Assembly: GCA_964475755.1 (NCBI GenBank)
Contig: CAYYXR010000011.1
Span: 1-64,000, forward strand
Direction of reading: 5' to 3'
Length of the DNA: 64,000 nt
Source of the DNA: UBA11612 sp964475755
GTDB lineage: Bacteria; Pseudomonadota; Alphaproteobacteria; Rhodospirillales; Rhodospirillaceae
Shown here: positions 19,353-28,133 of the stretch, in pieces
How positions within the stretch are numbered: position 1 is the stretch's first letter
Layout: every line of letters starts with the position of its first letter
Notes under the pieces: model-generated
The model's database searches: none
What the model was told of the DNA's origin: nothing
What the model saw: only the letters and a program-made list of their open reading frames with translations
Made by a program: the position numbers and the translations under genes

Positions 19353-19863
19353 CAGTGTAAGATTTAAGCCAGATTTTAATAATATTTCTTATATTTTAGA
19401 ATCATTGAAATGTACTTAGGCATTGTCACACGTGGCGCGTGCCGTCTATCTTTACAGGTACTTGGCCAATCTTCAGCTTGAGATGGACGCGAGGGTAGGA
19501 ATGCGGTGAAGGAACCGCGTTTACGCGACAGGGCTCAAAAACCATTGAGTCTCAATCAATTGAAAGCTGACATGGCCAACTGTCAACCGGATGAATCGGG
19601 CCAGATGCCCGTGAAGCCCAAAAGTTATCCACCAGGGGGATCCCGCGTGCAGGCATACAGCACTTTGAAAGACCGTTGCGATGCCAAGACGGTAATTGGC
19701 CTAGGGCCAATTGCGACCGCCGTGCAATTCAACGCTCAGCGCCGGCACAGCCATCGGATCCGTACTGGACTCTCGAATATAACAATTTGCCGCAAGCCCG
19801 CGCCTTCGGGGCCAGTTTGCCCTCCGCGCGCGAGCGCTGCGGCACCACGGAGAAATTTTTACG
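19353..19863 (+). promoter_or_regulatory. long rne leader region with hairpin
   Basis: About 510 bases precede rne without a convincing gene. Bases 19370-19400 are AT-rich and may hold the promoter. A perfect hairpin, AATTGGCC / GGCCAATT with loop TAG, sits at 19694-19712. The ribosome site GGAG lies 11 bases before the rne ATG. In E. coli, rne has a 361-base leader whose hairpins let RNase E control its own mRNA. A similar arrangement is plausible here, but the sequence is not recognisably homologous. An open frame at 19506-19949 running into rne looks spurious. Confidence 0.5.
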
Positions 19864-22713
19864 ATGGTCAAGAGAATGCTTGTCGACGCCACTCACCCGG
19901 AGGAAACCCGGGTCGTGGTGCTGGATGGAACCCGGCTAGAAGAATTTGATGTAGAAACATCAACCAAGAAACAAAATAAAGGCAACATCTACCTCGCCAA
20001 GGTTGTTCGAGTAGAGCCTTCCCTTCAAGCGGCTTTTGTTGATTACGGCGGCAACCGCCACGGCTTCTTGGCGTTTAGCGAAATCCATCCAGACTACTAC
20101 CAGATCCCTGTCGCAGATCGCGAAAGACTGCTTGAGGAAGTCCATAGGCATGCCCAAGAGGACGAGGCAGCCGATGCGGCTGACGATCTAGATCCTGAGG
20201 AAAGTAATAGTGGCCCTTCGCATGATGAGTCCAAGGACGAAATTCAGCGCGATGTAGACGCAGACGAAAAGTCCGCTTCGGCAACACCTCTTCCCTTTAC
20301 CCCGCCCGCGATAACCGACGATACGGACTCTTCGGACGAGCCGACCGCAGAACCTAATGAATCTATCGCCGAAGCAATCGAGCCAACGATAGGAAGCGAC
20401 GAGTTTGCCGCTGATGAAACCGCTGATAAACAAGTCGAATCGGAAGAACCGAGAGATAGCCAAGCTGCAGATAGTGCCGAACAAGACGAAGTAACAACTG
20501 ATATCTCGGCCTCGGATGAAGATACATCTCATGATCCAGAGACCCATTCACAATCAGAAGAAACTCCGCCAACTGACAATGGCGAGACCGATAATAACGG
20601 TCGCGCTCAAGACTCCGAAACCAAACCCACAGGTGTAGAAACTGTTGGCGGTGAAGACGAGGAAGACGATGCTTCTGGTCAGAACCGCAAGCGGCGACGG
20701 TTTTTGGCGTCGAGACACTACAAAATTCAAGAAGTCATAAAACGCCGGCAAATTATGCTGGTTCAAGTCGTCAAAGAAGAACGCGGAAACAAAGGCGCCG
20801 CGTTGACGACATTCTTGTCACTGGCGGGACGCTACTGCGTTTTGATGCCCAACTCCGCTCGCGGCGGCGGCGTATCGCGCAAGATTACGTCTGCGCAGGA
20901 TCGGCGCAGGCTAAAAGCTATTTTGGGAGACCTTGAGCTCCCCAGCAACATGGCCGTGATTTTGCGCACCGCGGGCGCTGAACGAAACAAATCGGAAATT
21001 AAACGCGACTACGAGTACTTACTGAGAACATGGAATTCTATCCGCGAAGTCACGATGACATCTCGCGCGCCTGCCTTAATTCACGAAGAGGCAAGCCTCA
21101 TAAAACGTGCCATTCGCGATATCTACTCCAGAGATATTGAAGAAGTATGGGTGGACGGCGAAGAAGGATACAAGACAGCTAAAGACTTCATGAAAATGCT
21201 GACGCCCAGTCACGCAAAAAAGGTTCAAAAATACAAAGACGAAATCATTCCGCTATTCCACAGGTACCAAGTTGAATCCCAACTCGAGACTATCAACAAT
21301 CCTGTCATCCAGCTGAAATCTGGCGGCTCGATTGTCTTCGCACAAACAGAAGCCCTGGTCGCCATCGACGTCAATTCGGGCCGCTCGACCAAAGAACGCC
21401 ATATTGAAGAAACGGCATATAGAACCAATTTGGAAGCGGCCGAGGAAATCGCGAGGCAGCTCAGATTGAGGGACCTTGCCGGGTTGGTTGTTATCGATTT
21501 CATCGATATGGAAGAAAACCGCAATAATCATGCGGTCGAGCGGCGTCTTAAAGAGGCATTGCGCGCGGACCGCGCGCGAATTCAAGTTGGCCGCATCAGT
21601 CATTTTGGATTACTCGAACTTTCGCGTCAGCGACTTCGCCCGAGCCTAATTGAAGCGAACTTCCGCGTTTGCTCCCATTGTTCAGGCTCTGGGCTTGTGC
21701 GCTCCACAGAATCCGCAGCGGTGCATTCTCTGCGAATTCTTGAGGAGGAAGGTGTTCGACAACGATCAAGTGAGGTGACGATAACGGTTCACTCTGATGT
21801 GGCTCTTTATCTCCTAAATTATAAACGCGACATGCTCGCGAGCATCGAGAGCCGGTACAATCTAAAAATTTATGTATTGGGTGACGACAGTCTCGTCCCA
21901 CCGAACGCGAACATTGATCGCGTTAAGGCGTCTCGTGTCCAAATCGCGGAACACGCCGCTGCACAGCGTGCCGACAGTCAGGAAGCACGCGAAGAGGTTG
22001 AATCGGAAGACACCGAAGACGATCAGTCAATTGCGCAAGATGAAATTCATGCGGACGCCACCGAAGACGATGAAGACATTGGCTCCAAGAAGCGCAGACG
22101 TAGGCGCAAACGCAGGCGCGGTGGAGACTCTGGACAGACTGGTCGAAATGCTTCCCAAATGAACGAAGGCAGCACAGGCCAAAGTGAAACCCCGGCTAGT
22201 GCGCAGCAGGACAATGACGTCACCGATCAAGATCCTTCGGTCCATGGCGAAGAAGGCGATGCGGATGTCCAAAAATCAGATCAGTCCCGAGAGGGAAGGC
22301 GTGGGCGGCGACGTGGAAGGCGCGGCGGCCGCCGCAGAAGAGGCGGATCTAAACGCGACGCGCACACTGAAGACCAATCGAGTGAGAACGACGTTCAAAC
22401 CGCAACCTCAACCGACTCGCAACACGCTTCCTCTCCGAGTTATGAGGGAAACTCCGAGCAGCCTACAACAGCAATCCAAGGTGAACCAAAATCCGAAAGA
22501 GCTGACGCGGGACAGCAAGACACAAGTGAAAATGGTGGGCCTTCGCGACTGTTTCGTCCGTTTTGGAAAAGAGCAGACTCCAGCGCGTCATCCGAAAGGC
22601 CGGCCGCCGCCGAAGTCCAGAGCCCCAGCGAATCAGCGCCGTCAAAAAGTTCAGGCGCAGATACAGAAGCTTCTCCGCGGCGGGGGTGGTGGCAACACGA
22701 CGCGAGCGAATAG
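19864..22713 (+). CDS. rne: ribonuclease E
   Basis: The endoribonuclease scaffold of the RNA degradosome, 949 aa. The S1 domain begins at about residue 37. It is split by a strongly acidic insertion (about 100-275, rich in Asp, Glu and Ser), as in alphaproteobacterial RNase E. Catalytic Asp502 (AIDVNSG) and Asp545 (VIDFID) are 43 residues apart, exactly as in E. coli. The zinc-link cysteines are C603 and C606 (CSHC). The tail has two arginine-rich RNA-binding patches (near 745 and 815), an acidic/Gln-rich linker, and ends with RRGWWQ. The Caulobacter GWW motif at this place binds PNPase. A strong intrinsic terminator follows. Confidence 0.97.
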   Translation: MVKRMLVDATHPEETRVVVLDGTRLEEFDVETSTKKQNKGNIYLAKVVRVEPSLQAAFVDYGGNRHGFLAFSEIHPDYYQIPVADRERLLEEVHRHAQEDEAADAADDLDPEESNSGPSHDESKDEIQRDVDADEKSASATPLPFTPPAITDDTDSSDEPTAEPNESIAEAIEPTIGSDEFAADETADKQVESEEPRDSQAADSAEQDEVTTDISASDEDTSHDPETHSQSEETPPTDNGETDNNGRAQDSETKPTGVETVGGEDEEDDASGQNRKRRRFLASRHYKIQEVIKRRQIMLVQVVKEERGNKGAALTTFLSLAGRYCVLMPNSARGGGVSRKITSAQDRRRLKAILGDLELPSNMAVILRTAGAERNKSEIKRDYEYLLRTWNSIREVTMTSRAPALIHEEASLIKRAIRDIYSRDIEEVWVDGEEGYKTAKDFMKMLTPSHAKKVQKYKDEIIPLFHRYQVESQLETINNPVIQLKSGGSIVFAQTEALVAIDVNSGRSTKERHIEETAYRTNLEAAEEIARQLRLRDLAGLVVIDFIDMEENRNNHAVERRLKEALRADRARIQVGRISHFGLLELSRQRLRPSLIEANFRVCSHCSGSGLVRSTESAAVHSLRILEEEGVRQRSSEVTITVHSDVALYLLNYKRDMLASIESRYNLKIYVLGDDSLVPPNANIDRVKASRVQIAEHAAAQRADSQEAREEVESEDTEDDQSIAQDEIHADATEDDEDIGSKKRRRRRKRRRGGDSGQTGRNASQMNEGSTGQSETPASAQQDNDVTDQDPSVHGEEGDADVQKSDQSREGRRGRRRGRRGGRRRRGGSKRDAHTEDQSSENDVQTATSTDSQHASSPSYEGNSEQPTTAIQGEPKSERADAGQQDTSENGGPSRLFRPFWKRADSSASSERPAAAEVQSPSESAPSKSSGADTEASPRRGWWQHDASE

Positions 22714-22733
22714 CCCCTCGAGAATGATTTGAT

Positions 22734-22773
22734 AAAAGTGGCGCAATGCTAAATTGTATTGCGCCACTTTTTT
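22734..22773 (+). terminator. intrinsic terminator of rne, overlapping the 3' end of the convergent gene
   Basis: A perfect 14-bp stem (22734-22747 with 22758-22771) has a 10-base loop and a T run at 22768-22773. The A run at the other side makes it potentially bidirectional. The stem's right arm is inside the last codons of the convergent aminotransferase. Confidence 0.9.
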
Positions 22774-23903
22774 AAGCGATGACAGGCTTCCAACATATCG
22801 TCTGAGCTGCCCGCAAATGAAAATCTCACAAACCTATTTCCATTAAACGGATCAAAATCAATTCCCGGTGTTGTTGCCACTCCGGCCTCGTTCAGCATCC
22901 GCCTGCAAAAGCCAAGCGAGTCATCTGACAAGTTTGATATATCTGCATAAAGATAAAAAGCGCCATCAGCTGGAGCGAGTTTTTCAAAACCGGAATCAGG
23001 CAAGTTTTCCAGCAAGATCTCTCTATTTTGGGCGTAGCGCTGCACATTCGCCTGAAGTTCATCATGGCAATTGAATGCCTCAATACCTCCCCACTGTGAA
23101 ATGGTCGGGGGAGAAATAAATAAATTTTGTGCAAGGCATTCGATAGGCCGCGCCAATTCACGCGGAATCACGAGCCAACCCAAGCGCCAGCCGGTCATGC
23201 TGAAGTATTTGGAAAAACTATTGATGACGATTGCTGATTCCGTGAGGTTGGCAGCCGTAACAGCTTCGGAACCAAATGTTATTCCGTGGTAAATCTCATC
23301 TGAAATCAACCGAATGCCATTGGCATCACAAAATTGGGCCAGCGCCTTAAATTCTTCCGCCGGAATAACAGTGCCCGTTGGATTCGAGGGGCTTCCGACG
23401 ATTATCCCGTCAGGCAGCGGATTTAAGCGCTTCAGATGGTCTACCGTGGGCTGATAGCGAGTACTTGCATCCACGGAAATCAGTTCAGGCACCACACCTA
23501 GAGAATGCAAAATATGACGGTATGCAGGATAGCCGGGCGCGGCAATGGCAACTCGGTCGCCTGGTTCAAAAACACTTAAAAACGCCAACAAGAATCCCCC
23601 GGAAGAGCCCGTCGTCGCGAAAATGCGTCCGGCTTCGACTTCGAGGCCGTACATAGTCTTGTAGTGATCAGAGATACGCTCGGAGAGGAGCGGCAGGCCA
23701 CTTGCCACCGTGTATCCCAGCGCGTCATCCCGCATCAATTCACTAAGCTTTCCGATGACCCCTCTCGGAATACCTGTGGATGGCTGGCCTACCTCCAAGT
23801 GAACTATGCTTCGCCCCTGCTGTTCCAATAGAGCAGCTTCACGCATGACATCCATGACAATAAATGGGGGAACTATTCCCCTCTTTGAGATTTTCAGCGT
23901 CAT
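22749..23903 (-). CDS. class I/II PLP aminotransferase
   Basis: A fold-type I aminotransferase of 384 aa (AspC/AlaT group). The PLP lysine is in NSFSKYFSMTGWRLGW. GSPSNPTG and the YHGITF tyrosine/histidine segment are also present. The arginine that binds the substrate carboxylate lies in RFSFAGS near the C terminus. The exact amino donor cannot be told from sequence. It starts one base after the stop of the upstream lipoprotein gene, so the two are co-transcribed, though no functional link is evident. Its last codons form one arm of the rne terminator hairpin. Confidence 0.88.
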   Translation of the reverse strand: MTLKISKRGIVPPFIVMDVMREAALLEQQGRSIVHLEVGQPSTGIPRGVIGKLSELMRDDALGYTVASGLPLLSERISDHYKTMYGLEVEAGRIFATTGSSGGFLLAFLSVFEPGDRVAIAAPGYPAYRHILHSLGVVPELISVDASTRYQPTVDHLKRLNPLPDGIIVGSPSNPTGTVIPAEEFKALAQFCDANGIRLISDEIYHGITFGSEAVTAANLTESAIVINSFSKYFSMTGWRLGWLVIPRELARPIECLAQNLFISPPTISQWGGIEAFNCHDELQANVQRYAQNREILLENLPDSGFEKLAPADGAFYLYADISNLSDDSLGFCRRMLNEAGVATTPGIDFDPFNGNRFVRFSFAGSSDDMLEACHRLKKWRNTI

Positions 23904-23904
23904 A

Positions 23905-25113
23905 CTAATTACCTAATCTTATCACTTGAGCGTACCCATACTGTGATGGGTCTGCGAGTATGCGGCAGCTCAGATCAGCCCTATAACTTGTGCGTTCACA
24001 ATTCACAACGCTCACCCCAGATGTAGGCTGGTCGCGAAACACCGCTGTGCTTGCGTCACTTTCTTCGGCATTGGAATTCGAACTGGCCGACGCGTACAGC
24101 ACCTCTCCGGTTATTTCATCTGCATAAATTTCAATCGATACCCGTTGTATTGCATTTGATGCGTCGTACGGGAACGCTTTGAGAACTCCAGTATCTTCAA
24201 TCGCCACCCCATCACCAAAAATGCGTCCCATCGAAACGACACAAGCGACAAATTGACCTTGTGGATCAGAGACCATGAAATGTGATGACCCATCTCTTGG
24301 CCCTGCGCTTTCGGTTGAAAATTTCAAATATTTTTCTATGCGCACCGACGTCATCGCAGAGTCCCGCGTCACCGGCTGAGCACCATCAGCCATATCCTGC
24401 CGTGAATAATCCAACGTTTTTATGACGTTTTCCCGAATCTCCGCCAACGTATCGGCCAATTCCGTTTGGACCAGCTGGTCGCCAGCTTCCATCACCTGAC
24501 GCCGGTCCGTCATAAACAAGTCCAGAGCAGATCGGTCCGCCGCAAGTATTTGACCGTAATATTCCAAATCTCTAGCCAACGCGTTTGATACCGGGTGACC
24601 AAAGCGCGCAAGAGTCTCGGCCGGAGATACAATGCGTGCCCAGGGCAACGTGCCATGCGCGGCATGCATCGCAAATAACCCCCTCGCACTTGTATAAGTA
24701 TCGCTTTGGATTTTGCGGTTGTTGCTTTTGAAGCTTTCGGCACTCTTGGACAAGGAATCATAGACCACACAACTGGTATCGCCACTGAGCGATGCAGCAG
24801 ACGGCAACGTGACGGATAGAGCGAGACCAAGCGCGGCGGCGGCGTCTGCAGCCCGTCCACTATTGGTGAGAACGTCGATCGCGGTCAGGGCCGCTTGAGG
24901 CTCACCCGCAACAACAAGACTAGTAAAAACGCGGGGATCTGAAGTGGGCTCCCCCACTTCAAACCGAATTTCGGGCATTGATGAACATGAAATAAGAGAA
25001 GCTGGCAAGAATAGTGTGAACACATACATTAAATGTCTGAAATACCTTGCCGCTTTTTGCCATATTTTCGGCATATCGGGGCTGTGAGAGAACGCGTTAT
25101 GATGGAGCCGCAT
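23905..25113 (-). CDS. gamma-glutamyltransferase-like lipoprotein, degenerate
   Basis: A 402-residue protein with a lipoprotein signal (hydrophobic core about 30-40, Cys43 in LISCSS). Two regions match gamma-glutamyltranspeptidase. NSGRAADAAAALGLALSV (85-101) and GTLPWARIVSPAETLARFGHPVS (154-176) resemble the large subunit. SSHFMVSDPQGQFVA with GRIFGDGVAIEDTGVL (276-311) resembles the start of the small subunit. The nucleophilic Thr of GGT aligns with Ser276. The large-subunit motif with the substrate-binding Arg and the Gly-Gly oxyanion region are not recognisable, and the protein is about 150 residues shorter than GGT. It is probably not a classical transpeptidase. ATGs at 25074 and 25029 are alternative starts that keep the signal peptide. 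Confidence 0.7.
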   Translation of the reverse strand: MRLHHNAFSHSPDMPKIWQKAARYFRHLMYVFTLFLPASLISCSSMPEIRFEVGEPTSDPRVFTSLVVAGEPQAALTAIDVLTNSGRAADAAAALGLALSVTLPSAASLSGDTSCVVYDSLSKSAESFKSNNRKIQSDTYTSARGLFAMHAAHGTLPWARIVSPAETLARFGHPVSNALARDLEYYGQILAADRSALDLFMTDRRQVMEAGDQLVQTELADTLAEIRENVIKTLDYSRQDMADGAQPVTRDSAMTSVRIEKYLKFSTESAGPRDGSSHFMVSDPQGQFVACVVSMGRIFGDGVAIEDTGVLKAFPYDASNAIQRVSIEIYADEITGEVLYASASSNSNAEESDASTAVFRDQPTSGVSVVNCERTSYRADLSCRILADPSQYGYAQVIRLGN

Positions 25114-25255
25114 GATCGAAAATGCCTTATAGAACGCACGGAAGCCTCTAAGGCCTAGGGATTGCGAGAACTCTACAGTTGAATGCTCTTAAAACAAGAG
25201 GCCGCCCACACATTTTACGTTTACTGCACTACGGACAACCATTTCTCAAGATTCA

Positions 25256-26668
25256 GTGAAATCAGACATGCCGCTATCTTTGAAAAAGCAACTTAAATCA
25301 TGCGCCGTGACCATGGTTGTCAGTGCGATTGCACTGCAGAGTTTGACCGCGCCCTTCTCGGGTGCTCATGCCCAAGATTTCCCTTCCGGTACGGTTCTGA
25401 GCGATACCGAGATAGACAACACTTTACGAGCATATGCAAAGCCGCTTTTAGAGGCTGGGGGAATCCCCCCCGAGAGCATTGAAATCAACATGATAGTCGA
25501 CGACACGCTGAATGCGTTCGTGACATCCGGCAATCTCATGTTCTTTCACACAGGTATGTTGCTGAGAACCAAGAGTTCAAGCGAAGTCATCGGTGTCATG
25601 GCGCACGAAATTGGTCACATCGCTGGCGGACACGCCGTGACAAGCTCCAACGGCATGTCGAGCGCCAGCGCTATTTCTATGTTGGCGTTGTTACTGGGCG
25701 TTGCCGCAGGCGTGGCAAGCGGAAACCCTGAAGCGGGCATGGCTATCTTACTGGGAGGCCAACGGGTTGCCATTGGCCAAATGTTGAGCTTTAGCCGCTC
25801 GGTTGAAAGCAGCGCAGATCAATTTGCGTTGCACGTACTGGAAGATACGGGACAGAGCGCGCAGGGTCTCTACGACTTTTTTGGAATTCTTGCCGGCCAG
25901 GAGATGCTCATCACCGCTTCGCAGGATCCGTACGTACGGACTCACCCGCTTACGCGCAGCAGAATGGCAACCATTCGCGATGCTCTGGACCGTTCTGAAT
26001 ACTCATCCAAACAATCTGATCCTGAATTTGAACGTGAACATCGGCGGCTGGTCGCGAAGTTGTATGCGTTCTTAAAACCGCAGTCAGCAACACTTCAACG
26101 ATACCCGGAGACAGATAACAGTGTTGAAGCCAGATACGCCCGCTCAATTGCATACTACCGGCGCGGACAATTCGACAAATCTTTGCCAATTGTGAATGAT
26201 TTGCTGGCGGACCTGCCGGAGGATCCGTACTTCTGGCAAATCAAAGGCGATATGCTGCTGAGCAAGAGCGACATTGACGGCGCTGTAGATGCATACCGAC
26301 ATTCACTGCGGCACTTGCCCGACGCTCCGGAAATCCTGATCGCCATGGCACACGCCATGACTCAGCGCCAGTCTTCCGAATACGCGAAAGAAGCACAAGC
26401 CGCATTGAACAAAGCCCTTACGATCGATCGGGAAAATGCCGGGGCATGGGACATTCTTGCGCGCTCATATGCGTACGACGACAATCCGGGGATGTCGGCT
26501 TACGCAGCGGCGGAAAAAGCGCTTCTTTTGGGACAATTCGGCCAAGTTGCTCGGTATACTGACGAAGCGGAGAAATTCGTTGAGAAGGACTCCCCCACTT
26601 GGTATCGAATACAAGACATTAAAATTGCGGCGAGACACTATGCGGATGAAAGAAAAGACCGCAGATAA
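25256..26668 (+). CDS. periplasmic M48 metalloprotease with TPR repeats (BepA-like)
   Basis: A secreted protease of outer-membrane quality control, like E. coli BepA/YfgC. A signal peptide (about residues 15-40, ending AHAQ) precedes an M48 domain with the zinc motif HEIGH (117-121) and third ligand Glu184 in SVESSADQFAL. The second half (about 275-460) is a series of tetratricopeptide-like helices (YYRRGQFDKSLP, YRHSLRHLPDAPE). The length of 470 aa matches BepA-type proteins. The start is GTG 25256 or ATG 25268; neither has a strong ribosome site. It lies 51 bases before a DsbA-family gene, a pairing frequent in Alphaproteobacteria. Confidence 0.93.
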   Translation: MKSDMPLSLKKQLKSCAVTMVVSAIALQSLTAPFSGAHAQDFPSGTVLSDTEIDNTLRAYAKPLLEAGGIPPESIEINMIVDDTLNAFVTSGNLMFFHTGMLLRTKSSSEVIGVMAHEIGHIAGGHAVTSSNGMSSASAISMLALLLGVAAGVASGNPEAGMAILLGGQRVAIGQMLSFSRSVESSADQFALHVLEDTGQSAQGLYDFFGILAGQEMLITASQDPYVRTHPLTRSRMATIRDALDRSEYSSKQSDPEFEREHRRLVAKLYAFLKPQSATLQRYPETDNSVEARYARSIAYYRRGQFDKSLPIVNDLLADLPEDPYFWQIKGDMLLSKSDIDGAVDAYRHSLRHLPDAPEILIAMAHAMTQRQSSEYAKEAQAALNKALTIDRENAGAWDILARSYAYDDNPGMSAYAAAEKALLLGQFGQVARYTDEAEKFVEKDSPTWYRIQDIKIAARHYADERKDRR

Positions 26669-26719
26669 AATGGTATAGTTACCGCCGATACAACTGCCAT
26701 CCACTTAAAGGACATCACA

Positions 26720-27484
26720 ATGCATGAACGGCAATTTTCTTTGGCGAAATTTGCGGGAACAGCCGCGATAGTTGCCGTTGTCGGTTTGCCCATCACCACG
26801 GCATGCAGTCAAAGTGACGGCTCACTGTCAAACCAACAGCGAGATGAAATTCGCGGCCTCGTTCGGGAATATATTCTGGAGAATCCGGAAATAATATCTG
26901 AAGCCATTCTCGCCCTTCAGGAAAAAGAAGAGCAGGCGCGGTCCAAGCAACAGGCGGACGCCTTGAAGAGGCATGCACCTGCGCTGTTCACACCCGATGA
27001 AAACACTATAATCGGCAACCCTAAGGGTGAGATCATCTTGGTGGAATTTTTTGATTACAATTGCGGGTATTGCAAGTCGATGTATCCGGCCGTGAAAGAC
27101 GTTCTTGAAGAGAATGACGACGTAAAAATGGTCATGAAGGAATTTCCTATCCTTGGCCCGGGATCTCTCGCGGCATCACGCGCAGCACTGGCGTCGAGAG
27201 AACAAGGAAAATATCCTGAGATGCACGTGGCGATGCTCTCACATCGAGGCTCACTCAACGAGAGCACCATTATGAGCATTGCCGAAAACATCGGTCTGGA
27301 TGTGGAGAAGCTGCAGCAAGACATGAAAGATCCAAAGATCAATGACGTTCTCTCAAAAAATATGGCCCTTGCTCAAGACCTGGGAATTGACGGAACTCCG
27401 GCTTTAATTATCGGAGACACCATCGTGCCTGGCGCAATCGGCAAGGATCGCATCGTTGATCTCATTGAGGATGCTCGGCGATAA
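26720..27484 (+). CDS. DsbA-family thiol:disulfide oxidoreductase (Com1/ScsC-like)
   Basis: An exported thioredoxin-fold protein of 254 aa. The N-terminal hydrophobic signal (11-29) ends at TTACSQ, which may be a signal peptidase I site or a weak lipobox with Cys29. A charged helical segment (about 38-85) resembles the oligomerising N-domain of ScsC/Com1 proteins. The redox motif is C115-G-Y-C118 and the cis-Pro loop is GIDGTPALI. It could oxidise, isomerise or reduce cysteines; the sequence does not decide which. An AAAGGA ribosome site seven bases upstream supports the start. Confidence 0.92.
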   Translation: MHERQFSLAKFAGTAAIVAVVGLPITTACSQSDGSLSNQQRDEIRGLVREYILENPEIISEAILALQEKEEQARSKQQADALKRHAPALFTPDENTIIGNPKGEIILVEFFDYNCGYCKSMYPAVKDVLEENDDVKMVMKEFPILGPGSLAASRAALASREQGKYPEMHVAMLSHRGSLNESTIMSIAENIGLDVEKLQQDMKDPKINDVLSKNMALAQDLGIDGTPALIIGDTIVPGAIGKDRIVDLIEDARR

Positions 27485-27526
27485 AGTCCAGACGATTCAC
27501 CATGCATCGGCGGGCGACAAAATTTT

Positions 27527-28108
27527 ATGTCTAGCTCAGGATTTCCCGCGAAGGAGAGATTGCGTTTTCGCAAACTTCTCGAGGTCGCTCACTCGACAAC
27601 CTATGTCGGGGAGCGTGAGGCAGCTTTGGGTGCGGCCGCGCGTCTGGCGAAGACTTACGGCATGTCTCTCCGAGAAGCCGCGGGAATGCCGGATGCCCCT
27701 AAGGAAAAGCCCAAAGCGAAAATCAAACGGCCGCGTGGTTTTCGGGCGGATTTCGGAGCGGCGGGCCCAGATTCAATGGGAATGTGGTGGGTGCCAAAGG
27801 GCACACGCTTCGAAGATTCTCGGCACTTGCACAGAACGTCCCTCGAAGCGGATAAGGAACGCAGAGAGCAGGCTTTAAAGGACGCCATCAGCCGAGGATT
27901 GGATGCCGACGAAAATGCACAGAAAAGCCAGTCTTCGCGCAATTCTGGACAAAGGCGGAAATCAAATAATAGAGCCTGGCGTCCACGAGCAGAGTTCGTA
28001 CGTGTTTTGCTTGCCGAGACCCGAATGTCTGCAAAGGAAATAGCGGCCGTGGCCGGCGTTACAATTTACGACGTATTTCGAGAAAAGCTCCTTATGCGCC
28101 GCGCGTAA
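27527..28108 (+). CDS. DUF2786-like protein of unknown function
   Basis: A 193-residue basic protein. The N-terminal 45 residues (RLRFRKLLEVAHSTTYVGEREAAL, then RLAKTYGM) resemble DUF2786, a short helical domain found in phage and bacterial proteins. A lysine/arginine/proline-rich linker follows, then a conserved-looking WWVPKG segment. The end (about 160-190, FVRVLLAETRMSAKEIAAVAGVTIYDV) has the pattern of a helix-turn-helix. A nucleic-acid-binding role is possible but not shown. It lies 42 bases after dsbA on the same strand and converges on flgE. No close family is recognised. Confidence 0.6.
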   Translation: MSSSGFPAKERLRFRKLLEVAHSTTYVGEREAALGAAARLAKTYGMSLREAAGMPDAPKEKPKAKIKRPRGFRADFGAAGPDSMGMWWVPKGTRFEDSRHLHRTSLEADKERREQALKDAISRGLDADENAQKSQSSRNSGQRRKSNNRAWRPRAEFVRVLLAETRMSAKEIAAVAGVTIYDVFREKLLMRRA

Positions 28109-28133
28109 ACGCGAGACCGCGAGCTTGATTACA

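Noticed and set aside
19506..19949. 147-codon open frame in the rne leader
   Set aside because: It overlaps the start of rne in another frame, has no ribosome site and no family features.
22184..22732. 182-codon frame over the end of rne
   Set aside because: A by-product of the repetitive Arg/Ser/Glu codons in the RNase E tail.
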